Source of the DNA: Candidatus Sumerlaeota bacterium | GTDB taxonomy: Bacteria > Sumerlaeota > Sumerlaeia > Sumerlaeales > Sumerlaeaceae | DNA length: 64,000 nucleotides | Reading direction: 5' to 3' | NCBI GenBank assembly: GCA_017161655.1 | Contig: JADFCV010000010.1 | Span: forward strand, 1-64,000 | Shown here: one piece after another, positions 1-7,211 of the stretch | Layout of the letters: every line of letters begins with the position of its first letter | Numbering within the stretch: the stretch's first letter is position 1 | Program-made: the position numbers and the translations under genes | The notes under the pieces: model-generated | Databases searched by the model: none | What the model was told of the DNA's origin: nothing | Seen by the model: the letters and a program-made list of their open reading frames with translations, nothing else

Positions 1-680
1 TGCGTAGAAATTTAGTAACACACCTTCCCATAATTCTTGCGCTTACTCTTAGCCCGACCCTTGTTCATGCCGGTTGGCTCGCAAATTTCCTAGGGAAGGC
101 TCAGAGTCAGCAGGAACAACAGGCCGCCCCACAAAAGGGCGCAAAAGCCGCGGAAACACGCGGCGACAAAGAAACATCAGCCACGCCTACCCCAGATCCG
201 GAACAGGTGAAGAAGCTCAAAGCCGCGCTCGACTGGGAAAAACCACCCAAGGATATCCTCCAGCGCTACGCCGGCACATGGCAGGGCGATTTCTGGGTGT
301 ACTCGATCGAGGGGCGCCTCGAACAACACAACAAAATGCGCATCACCTACACGCCGCAGCCGGACGGGACCCTAAAAATGGAAATGTGGAGCGGCGATCT
401 TATTTCAAAGCTCTGGGTGACAAAAGTCACTGCTACTTATGCCGTAGAGGGCGACAAAATCGTGTGCACGGTCCAACAGCCCGATGGAAGCCAATTCAAA
501 CAGATCGGTCACTACAATGATGGATCGGTGTTTTTCGTCTCGCAAATAACAGACGGGGTCGAACACTCGCGCGAGCGGATTGATGGCAAACGTCTACTCA
601 CTGATGGCTTTGGAGTCTACGGATCTCTGAAAAAGGCCAATTCTCACGTCTTCATCGGCCGTTTTCTCAAACAAGATTAA
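1..680 (+). CDS. Secreted lipocalin-like/uncharacterised protein (start codon just outside window)
   Basis: The reading frame is open from base 3, and bases 1-2 are TG, so the start codon (xTG) most likely begins one base before the window. That would give a protein of about 226 residues. It opens with a typical signal peptide: two arginines, a leucine-rich core, and an AxA-like cleavage site at 'LVHA|GW' near residue 24. A low-complexity Gln/Ala/Lys/Thr linker follows to about residue 67. The C-terminal 155 residues hold 'YAGTWQGDFWVYS' and several beta-strand-like stretches, as in small lipocalin-like domains that report a mass of substrate per 'G.W.G' module. No catalytic motif is visible and I do not recognise a characterised family. 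An exported beta-barrel-like protein is an inference. Confidence 0.7.
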   Translation, partial: RRNLVTHLPIILALTLSPTLVHAGWLANFLGKAQSQQEQQAAPQKGAKAAETRGDKETSATPTPDPEQVKKLKAALDWEKPPKDILQRYAGTWQGDFWVYSIEGRLEQHNKMRITYTPQPDGTLKMEMWSGDLISKLWVTKVTATYAVEGDKIVCTVQQPDGSQFKQIGHYNDGSVFFVSQITDGVEHSRERIDGKRLLTDGFGVYGSLKKANSHVFIGRFLKQD

Positions 681-1008
681 GGACCAGGCGGGAATTCGGC
701 TTTAAGCACGAGGACCTTCTCGCCGTTAAAAGATCGAGAAAACATTGGCTTGCTGCTTCTCTGAGAACGCCAACTTGCACTCAAGGCGAAGTGGCGCTCC
801 AGCCCTTCCACCGCGAGAGTTGCTTCAACGCTTCCCTGCGCAGTTGGGTTGAGGACTACTTGCAATGTTCTGTACGCTGAGACAGGAAAGGCTGCAAGTT
901 CTCCGGGCTGTTGACCTCAGGGGGGAGTTTCGCCAGTGACTCTCGATTCTCTGCTCGTTCCCCAAAAACTATGTCCCTTGCGTCCGAGCGAACAAAATGA
1001 GAGCTTTG
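677..1008 (-). other. Gap with possible frameshifted gene remnant
   Basis: This stretch lies between the first gene and the radical SAM gene. Two overlapping minus-strand frames read like protein: one open from 1008 down to about 858, and one open from about 926 down to a TAA at 677-679. Joined by a frameshift near 880-890, they would give a continuous sequence of about 100 residues containing 'AKLPPEVNSPENLQPF' and 'LNPTAQGSVEATLAVEGLE'. Neither frame has a convincing start; only a TTG at 865 exists in the second. It could be a decayed gene, or simply chance open frames. No promoter or RNA element was recognised here. Confidence 0.2.
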
Positions 1009-2094
1009 TCAGTACGCATTTCCAAGGCAATGTTGCGATCGTTTCTGGAAGACCTAGTTGATCCGCTTGACTCTTACCGCCACGAGCCCAAGCCAGGTTC
1101 GCTTCGTGTCCGCATGGACATCACAAACAAGTGCAATCTGCTGTGCAAAATGTGCTTCTATCCCGGAACAGTAGGCCAACCAAAGTTTGACATGGAGCCC
1201 GTTCTTTTCCGGAAAATCGTCGAGCAGGTTTTCTGTTATGCGGAAACGGTTTCTCTCGCTTGCCAGTACGAGCCCCTCATGTCGCGCCATTTTGATGAGA
1301 TTCTTGACATCGTGGCCGAAGGCAAGTGCCCCCGCGTGGGTTTCGTTACGAACGGCACTCTGCTCACGCGCCGCCGGTGCGAGCGTCTCGTAGAAAATCC
1401 TCGCATAGAATCCATCGCTGTGTCCATCGATGGTGCGACGAAGGAGACCTACGAGCGAATTCGCATCAATGCCCGGTGGGAAAAGCTCGTTGAAAATCTT
1501 GAGACGTTAGCAGCGGTAAAAGCAGAACGCGGATCCTTGCGCCCTTACGTTCAACTCAACATGGTGCTAATGAAATCCACCCTGGGCGAACTCCCGCAAC
1601 TCGTCGATTTCGCAAAGCGGATAGGGGCCGTCGTGATTGAGGCGATCCGTTACCTGCCCATGACTTCCGGACTCGACGAAGCAGTCGAGGATTGGGAAGC
1701 GGCTATGCCCATATTGATGGAGGCCAAACGGCGAGCGAAGGAATGCGGGATCTATCTTATGATTCCAGTGAAGGACGAACGCTTGGCGGTTCACGATCTT
1801 CCTCCTTATGAGACGGGCACGCCTGACCTCGACACAGGAACCTATTCTCCATTTTGTGAAGCGCCGTGGCGTGCGGTCCAGATCTACCCCGATGGCTCAC
1901 TCCATCCGTGCGGCTATTATGGGCAAGCCTTCGGCAACCTGCGCGAACAAGATTTTCTCGAGATCTGGAACAGTCGTCCCTATCTGGCATTGCGCCGATC
2001 TCTTGCGCGTCTCAAGCTTCATCCAACCTGCGCCGCATGCAATCCGCATGGCTACGACAACATCGAACGTAAGCGGCACATCAACATCTTGTGA
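997..2094 (+). CDS. Radical SAM protein with SPASM-type C-terminus
   Basis: The 365-residue protein has a radical SAM cluster motif C46-x3-C50-x2-C53 ('NKCNLLCKMCF'), which binds the [4Fe-4S] cluster that cleaves S-adenosylmethionine. The middle has the expected barrel features, including 'GFVTNGTLL' and 'SIDGATKETYERIR'. The C-terminus carries further cysteines at about 287, 305, 345 and 348 in a SPASM/Twitch-like arrangement ('HPCGYYGQAFGNL', 'HPTCAAC'), predicting one or two auxiliary Fe-S clusters. Such proteins modify peptides, sugars or cofactors, but no precursor peptide or partner gene is visible nearby, so the substrate is unknown. The next gene (YraN family) follows after 68 bases. 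The ATG at 997 has no strong Shine-Dalgarno site. Confidence 0.88.
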   Translation: MRALSVRISKAMLRSFLEDLVDPLDSYRHEPKPGSLRVRMDITNKCNLLCKMCFYPGTVGQPKFDMEPVLFRKIVEQVFCYAETVSLACQYEPLMSRHFDEILDIVAEGKCPRVGFVTNGTLLTRRRCERLVENPRIESIAVSIDGATKETYERIRINARWEKLVENLETLAAVKAERGSLRPYVQLNMVLMKSTLGELPQLVDFAKRIGAVVIEAIRYLPMTSGLDEAVEDWEAAMPILMEAKRRAKECGIYLMIPVKDERLAVHDLPPYETGTPDLDTGTYSPFCEAPWRAVQIYPDGSLHPCGYYGQAFGNLREQDFLEIWNSRPYLALRRSLARLKLHPTCAACNPHGYDNIERKRHINIL

Positions 2095-2162
2095 ATGAAG
2101 CTGAATAACATGATGCTCGTGCCTTGACTCAGTTATCGTGATTCCCACGAGATGCTTTCAAC

Positions 2163-2558
2163 ATGTGGCGACGCCCGCGTCAGCGTGACGAGACTCCCGA
2201 GGACAGCCTTGGCAAGCTTGGTGAAGATATTGCTGTGCGTTTTTTGGCCAACGAAGGTTTTCGCATCATTGACCGGAACTATCGGAGTCCCTCTGGCGAA
2301 ATCGACATTATTGCGGAACGCGATGACGTTCTACACTTCATAGAGGTGAAGACGCGGTCCACTCTCGGGCAATTTTCTCCAGAGGATGCCGTCAACCTTG
2401 AAAAGCGCCGTCACATCCGTCGCGTTGCGCGTGACTACCTAAGGCCTTTCCGGCAGCCTTCGCCGTCCACATTTGACGTTGTCAGTGTGGTCTTGCGTCC
2501 AGATGGCCGGATCGAGATTCTTGAGCTCCATCGCGATGCATTCGGCTGGGAGGAATAG
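2163..2558 (+). CDS. YraN/UPF0102 family endonuclease-like protein
   Basis: The 131-residue protein matches the YraN (UPF0102) family in length and motifs. 'GKLGEDIAVRFLANEGFRIIDRNYR' is followed by 'GEIDIIA' (about residues 45-51) and 'FIEVKTR' (about 59-65). These Asp and Glu-x-Lys residues form the PD-(D/E)xK nuclease-like active site. The family is widespread, often near rnhB or lepB, and its exact job is unsettled (a Holliday-junction or DNA-repair nuclease role has been suggested). Here it lies eight bases upstream of an ABC transporter gene, probably in one transcript. It ends in TAG, which shows that TAG is a normal stop in this genome. Confidence 0.92.
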   Translation: MWRRPRQRDETPEDSLGKLGEDIAVRFLANEGFRIIDRNYRSPSGEIDIIAERDDVLHFIEVKTRSTLGQFSPEDAVNLEKRRHIRRVARDYLRPFRQPSPSTFDVVSVVLRPDGRIEILELHRDAFGWEE

Positions 2559-2566
2559 CGCTCGCC

Positions 2567-3517
2567 ATGGAAGGTCTCGCTGACAGCGCGCTCACCAAGG
2601 GTGTGCCCGTGGTGCGCACTGTCCACCTCAGCAAGCACTACGGGCGTCGGCAAGCACTTGTCGGTCTCGATCTTGAGCTCCTGCCCGGAGAAATTCTTGG
2701 CCTACTGGGGCCAAATGGGGCGGGCAAGACCACAGCACTCCGTGCAATTCTGGGTTTCATTCGGCCCACGAGTGGTCAGGTTACCATTTTTGGTGTCTCG
2801 CCGCGTGCGTGGCGTGCACGTCCCCTGCGAAAGCACATCGGCTATCTTCCCGCCGATCTGGCCTTTGAAGAAGCGGAAACAGGAGGTCGCCTGCTCGAGC
2901 TTTTCGGTAAGCTTTCAGGTGTGTCGCCAAAGTTGCGTGGCGAATTGTGTGAGCGTTTTCAACTTAGCGCGAGTGATTTGCGGCTGGCCGTACGTAAGTA
3001 CTCACGAGGTATGAAGCAAAAACTTGGCCTGATTGCTGCACTTCAACACGACCCCAGCCTCATCATTCTCGATGAACCGACAAATGCCCTAGATCCGGTA
3101 GCTCAGCAGGCTCTCCACGATGTGTTGAAAGATTTTGTCGCTCGTGGTGCTGCCGTGCTATTCTCCACGCACGTGCTCAGCGAAGCGCTCGAACTGTGTG
3201 ACCGTATCGCTGTTCTCAGCGAGGGGCACTTGCTCGATTGCTTTTCCGTTGCTGCCTTTACGGCTTTAGCGCCACGGCTCGTTTACATAAAATTCGACAA
3301 TTGTTCAGCTACGTCTGGTTCGCGAATTCTTCACTTACCCTATGCCGAATTCTTAGGCGAGGAAGACGGCTGGCTAGTCTATCGTGTCGAATCGGATGTC
3401 GTGCCTGCAGTACTCCAGGAACTTGTCCGGATACCGCTGGCAGACCTGCGTATCGAGTCGGCTGCCCTCGAACACTTGCTTGATTATTACCGGCAGCCAC
3501 AGGGGGAGTTGCGATGA
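2567..3517 (+). CDS. ABC transporter ATP-binding protein
   Basis: The 316-residue ATPase powers a type-2 ABC exporter. The Walker A motif is GPNGAGKT at residues 48-55. The signature is 'YSRGMKQKLGL', close to the 'SxGxxQ' form of the drug/antibiotic exporter (CcmA/NatA-like) group. Walker B plus the catalytic Glu is 'LIILDEPTNALD', and the switch His is in 'STHVLSEA'. About 80 residues after the nucleotide-binding domain form a C-terminal extension common in this group. The stop overlaps the start of the permease gene (ATGA), so the two are translationally coupled. The exported substrate cannot be read from sequence. The upstream sequence 'GGGAGGA' about 12 bases before the ATG may serve as ribosome binding site. 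Confidence 0.93.
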   Translation: MEGLADSALTKGVPVVRTVHLSKHYGRRQALVGLDLELLPGEILGLLGPNGAGKTTALRAILGFIRPTSGQVTIFGVSPRAWRARPLRKHIGYLPADLAFEEAETGGRLLELFGKLSGVSPKLRGELCERFQLSASDLRLAVRKYSRGMKQKLGLIAALQHDPSLIILDEPTNALDPVAQQALHDVLKDFVARGAAVLFSTHVLSEALELCDRIAVLSEGHLLDCFSVAAFTALAPRLVYIKFDNCSATSGSRILHLPYAEFLGEEDGWLVYRVESDVVPAVLQELVRIPLADLRIESAALEHLLDYYRQPQGELR

Positions 3518-4320
3518 CTCTTCTTCGCTTTTATCTTCGCCGCACCTGGTTGATCGGCGTGTTTGCATCATTAGCGCTCTTTGGATTTCAGCATCTGATG
3601 GCTTTTGTTTACCGCGGTTTTATCAGCAACCTCGAAGGGGCACCGACCTTTCTCATGCGTGTCATTCCAAAAGGAGTGCAAGCTTTCCTCGGCATTGATC
3701 GTTTACCGCCGAATTCTGTCGCAGGTATTCTTGCCCTCGCTTACCAGCATCCATTCGTCATTGTGATCGTTTGTGCTCTTGGAGTTTCGTGCACGGTTGA
3801 GTTTCTAGCTGGTCAAATTGAGCGCCTTACGATAGCTCACCTGTTGGTCCGTCCCGTGCCTCGCCCTCTCATGCCACTTTATGCCTTTGTGGTGGCCGCC
3901 ACGTGGCTCGCCGTGGCCTCAGCGAGTGCCATCCTGGGGACGGTCACTGGCTTTGCTCGCCTTGGCTACGCCTTGCCTCCTGCAGGTCAGCTCATCCAGT
4001 TGGCATTTGCACAATTTGCTCTTGGCTGTGCGGTTACTGGCGGGAGTCTGTTTTTTTCAGCCACGACCGAGACGCGTGCCGACGCAGCCGGCTGGAGCGT
4101 GAGCATTCTTCTTCTCATGTATGTTGGGAACTTTGTTGCCCAACTTTGGGATGCCGCAAAGCCATGGGCGCGCTTCTCGATCTTCAATTACTACACGCCC
4201 ATTGAGGTGTTTGTGAATTCCACCTTGCCACCCAACGCCTGGCTGGTTTTTGTCAGCGTCTCGATTGCCGGATTGGTTCTGGCCTGTGCTGCGTATGCGT
4301 TTCGCGAGTTTAGGGTCTAA
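3514..4320 (+). CDS. ABC-2 type transporter permease
   Basis: The 268-residue integral membrane protein has about six hydrophobic helices, beginning with 'WLIGVFASLALFGFQHLMAFVY'. A soluble loop near residue 60 carries 'GVQAFLGIDRLP', typical of ABC-2 permeases. It overlaps the preceding ATPase gene by four bases, and the two should form one exporter complex in the inner membrane. It is convergent with glgA, with only 13 bases between the stops and no obvious hairpin terminator there. Substrate unknown. Confidence 0.88.
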   Translation: MTLLRFYLRRTWLIGVFASLALFGFQHLMAFVYRGFISNLEGAPTFLMRVIPKGVQAFLGIDRLPPNSVAGILALAYQHPFVIVIVCALGVSCTVEFLAGQIERLTIAHLLVRPVPRPLMPLYAFVVAATWLAVASASAILGTVTGFARLGYALPPAGQLIQLAFAQFALGCAVTGGSLFFSATTETRADAAGWSVSILLLMYVGNFVAQLWDAAKPWARFSIFNYYTPIEVFVNSTLPPNAWLVFVSVSIAGLVLACAAYAFREFRV

Positions 4321-4333
4321 GCATCCAACCCAC

Positions 4334-5803
4334 TTACGAGCCAAGCATCTTCAGAAACAGCTCTTCGTATTTTTTGGCCGAGGCCTGCCATGAAAAATCC
4401 TGGGCCATGGCGGTACGCTGCAATTGTCGCCAAAGTGGCTTATTCTGGAAAGCGCTCACCGCACGTTTCAACGCCTCTCGCATGGCCGGCGCTGTGTAGT
4501 CATCGAACACAAAACCAGTGGCGGTGCCCGCCGCAAGATTCTCGTCGTTGGCATCTGTGACAGAATCCGCTAGCCCGCCAGTTCGCCGCACGACCGGGAT
4601 CGTTCCATAGCGCATGGAGTAAAGCTGATTGAGGCCACACGGCTCGTATCGTGAGGGCATTAAGAAAATATCCGCGGCCGCTTCGATCCGATGGGACAAC
4701 GGAATGTCCAGCCGGAGGTTCACACTGATCTGGCCTGCCCACCTCTTTGCCGCCTGTTCAAAGAACTCATGATAGCGAGGTTGTCCCGTACCAAGCAAAA
4801 CAAACTGAACGCCCCAGCCCATAATCTCTTCCAGAGATTCTTCTACGAGATCGAGTCCCTTCTGCGGATCGAGTCTCGTAATCATGCCGATCAGTGGCCG
4901 TTTGGTTTGCTCCTCAAGGCCCAATTCTGCCTGCAAAGCTTTCTTGCAACGCGTCTTCCCTCCGAGAGAGTTTGGGCCATAATGAACGGGGAGATAAGGA
5001 TCCTTCTGGGGATCCCATGTGCTGTAATCGATACCGTTCATAATGCCATAAAGCTGTTCACGTCGGTGACGAAGCAAGCCATCCAACCCGCAACCGAATT
5101 CTGGTGTTTGAATCTCCTCCGCGTAGCGACGGCTGACTGTTGAGATCGCATCGGCAAAAACAATGGCGCCTTTCATGAGGTTCATTTTGCCATAAAACTC
5201 GAGCTTGTCCGGCGTGAACAGCGACAGTGGAAGTCCCAGACGTTTCATCGAATCGAGCTCGAAAAGACCCTGGTAGGCGAGGTTATGGATTGTGTAGAGG
5301 ACTTTGATTTTTGCCAGTGCAGGGTCAGCCGACACGACTTCGGCGTCGTTGCGCAGAAAAATCGGGATCAACGCGGTCTGCCAATCATTGCAGTGGATGA
5401 TATCTGGAATCCAATCCAGGGCTTTCAGGAGCCAAATGACAGCCTTACAGAAGACACCAAAACGCACATCGTTGTCCCGATAGTCGACGCCATTTTCCTG
5501 ATAAAGCCCAGCTCTGTCGTACAGACTATGGTTCTGCACGAAGTAAACGGGGACCTGGCTTTTCGGGAAGTACGACCGCTTAATCTGGGTCAGGTAGGAT
5601 GTGTCACCTAATCTCACAATGATTTCGTCGAGAATCGGGACGAGGGCGAAGCGCTCTTCATCCACGACGCCATACTTCGGCATCGCGACGCGAACATCGT
5701 GGCCCAGGCGTGCTAATTCGAGCGGAAGACTCCCCGCGACATCTGCAAGACCACCCGTTTTCGCAAATGGATCAACTTCCGACGACACTAGGAGAATGCG
5801 CAT
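4334..5803 (-). CDS. glgA: Glycogen synthase (ADP-glucose, GT5)
   Basis: The 489-residue protein transfers glucose from ADP-glucose to a growing alpha-1,4-glucan in the cytoplasm. The N-terminus 'MRILLVSSEVDPFAKTGGLADV' contains the K-T-G-G-L substrate-binding motif (residues 15-19). Further on are 'HCNDWQTALIPIFL', 'YTIHNLAYQG' and the C-terminal 'SRYEPCGLNQLYSMRYGTIPVVRRTGGLADSV', all hallmarks of bacterial GlgA. Length fits the family (about 480). A sequence resembling AAAAAGGGA precedes the ATG. The ADP-glucose producer GlgC is encoded about 17 kb away rather than in the same operon. Upstream lies a 280-base divergent region shared with phoH. Confidence 0.96.
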   Translation of the reverse strand: MRILLVSSEVDPFAKTGGLADVAGSLPLELARLGHDVRVAMPKYGVVDEERFALVPILDEIIVRLGDTSYLTQIKRSYFPKSQVPVYFVQNHSLYDRAGLYQENGVDYRDNDVRFGVFCKAVIWLLKALDWIPDIIHCNDWQTALIPIFLRNDAEVVSADPALAKIKVLYTIHNLAYQGLFELDSMKRLGLPLSLFTPDKLEFYGKMNLMKGAIVFADAISTVSRRYAEEIQTPEFGCGLDGLLRHRREQLYGIMNGIDYSTWDPQKDPYLPVHYGPNSLGGKTRCKKALQAELGLEEQTKRPLIGMITRLDPQKGLDLVEESLEEIMGWGVQFVLLGTGQPRYHEFFEQAAKRWAGQISVNLRLDIPLSHRIEAAADIFLMPSRYEPCGLNQLYSMRYGTIPVVRRTGGLADSVTDANDENLAAGTATGFVFDDYTAPAMREALKRAVSAFQNKPLWRQLQRTAMAQDFSWQASAKKYEELFLKMLGS

Positions 5804-5977
5804 GTCGTTTCCCTTTTTGAATTCGCTCTTTCTTCGAAGCCTTATCGTTTCTGTGGAATCGTGGTGATAGGAATCTTTCTCTGTTTACCCCTGGATTAGA
5901 CGCCGCATGAGCCCTCCAGTTCAAAATAAAAATCTCTCATGCCCGAATGAGCCGATACTTGGGGGCGCTGTCCGTGC

Positions 5978-6005
5978 TTGAATCGCGAGTCAAACACAAT
6001 GTAAT
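5978..6005 (+). promoter_or_regulatory. Candidate sigma-70 promoter of phoH
   Basis: TTGAAT at 5978-5983 and TGTAAT at 6000-6005 are separated by 16 bases. Each matches the -35 and -10 consensus at five of six positions or nearly so. The site lies about 80 bases before the phoH start in the glgA-phoH divergent gap. It is read from sequence only. Confidence 0.4.
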
Positions 6006-6086
6006 TCTTGATGGAAAATAACAAATGCTCATTTCCCGCCCCAACGTGCGGGTAAAGGGGCATCGAGGAGGTAAGAACACCAAGAG

Positions 6087-7169
6087 TTGGGTGCACTATC
6101 TGAGCAGATTGTCGAACTAAGTGCCTCAGAAATCCTGGATTTCTGCGGGAAGAACGACGAAAAACTGCGCGAACTCGAAACGCAGTTCGATGTAAAAATC
6201 GTTCCCCGAGGGACCACGCTGAAGGTGATCGGTGACCAGCCGAAAGTCGAGCAGGCGTGCCGCCTTATTGAGCATCTCCTGAATTTTTCGCGGACCAAAA
6301 ACGGGTTGACCAAACGCCAGATCCGCTACGCTGTCGAGAGCATCAAACAAGAGCGTGGAGAAGATCTCAATCGAATCTTTTCTGACCGCGTGACCCTCCC
6401 CTTAAAGAAGCGCGGGGTTGCGCCCATGACCGCGCACCAAAAGCATTATCTTGATGCCATTCGCCGTTGCGACATCGTGTTCGCGATTGGGCCAGCTGGC
6501 ACGGGAAAAACTTACCTTGCCATGGCCATGGCCGTCCATTATCTCATTTCGAATCAAGTGCGGCGAATTATCCTCGTGCGTCCGGCAGTCGAAGCTGGGG
6601 AGAAGCTTGGATTTCTTCCGGGAGACATCGCAGCGAAGTTCGATCCATTTGTTCGTCCGTTGTACGACGCACTTTATGACATGGTCGACCCAGAACGTGC
6701 GCGTCAGCTCATCGAAAATGGGACGGTGGAAATTGCTCCGCTCGCTTTCATGAGAGGCCGCACGCTGAACAGTGCCTTCGTGATCCTTGATGAGGGGCAA
6801 AACACAAGCATTGAGCAAATGAAGATGTTCCTGACACGGTTGGGCAACGACTCCAAAGCTGTCATCACGGGGGACATCACACAGATCGACCTACCCGCTG
6901 GCAAGGAGTCAGGGCTCGTGCACGCCCACCGCGTCCTGGGAGAGATCGAAGGCATCGAATTCGTTCATTTTGACGAAACCGATGTCGTGCGTCATGAACT
7001 CATTCAAAAAATCATTCGCGCCTATGATGCGGCGGAACGTGCCAGCGTCCTTCAGCCCGAACTTCCCCTCAATTATCGGCGCAATGGGCGTCCGGAAATG
7101 CTTGCGGAGGACGCTTCAAGCGACGACAGTGTCGCCTCAGAAGCAGTGAAAATTCTGCCGCAGAGATAA
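6087..7169 (+). CDS. PhoH family ATPase (PhoH/PhoL type)
   Basis: The 360-residue protein has an N-terminal KH-like part (residues about 15-60) and a PhoH P-loop domain with Walker A GPAGTGKT at 135-142. Later it has 'FVILDEGQNTSIEQMKMFLTRLG' (Walker B) and 'AVITGDITQIDLP', diagnostic of PhoH. Family members bind ATP and have been linked to RNA metabolism and ribosome maturation. The start must be TTG at 6087: an in-frame TAA sits at 6072-6074 and no ATG or GTG lies in between. The purine-rich GAGGAGGT at 6065-6072 is rather distant. The next gene is a PgpH-type phosphodiesterase, the order seen in many bacteria, but the usual ybeY after it is missing. Confidence 0.93.
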   Translation: MGALSEQIVELSASEILDFCGKNDEKLRELETQFDVKIVPRGTTLKVIGDQPKVEQACRLIEHLLNFSRTKNGLTKRQIRYAVESIKQERGEDLNRIFSDRVTLPLKKRGVAPMTAHQKHYLDAIRRCDIVFAIGPAGTGKTYLAMAMAVHYLISNQVRRIILVRPAVEAGEKLGFLPGDIAAKFDPFVRPLYDALYDMVDPERARQLIENGTVEIAPLAFMRGRTLNSAFVILDEGQNTSIEQMKMFLTRLGNDSKAVITGDITQIDLPAGKESGLVHAHRVLGEIEGIEFVHFDETDVVRHELIQKIIRAYDAAERASVLQPELPLNYRRNGRPEMLAEDASSDDSVASEAVKILPQR

Positions 7170-7211
7170 GTTGAGGATATCGCATCCGGGAGAGTTGGCT
7201 GTCCCCCAAAC

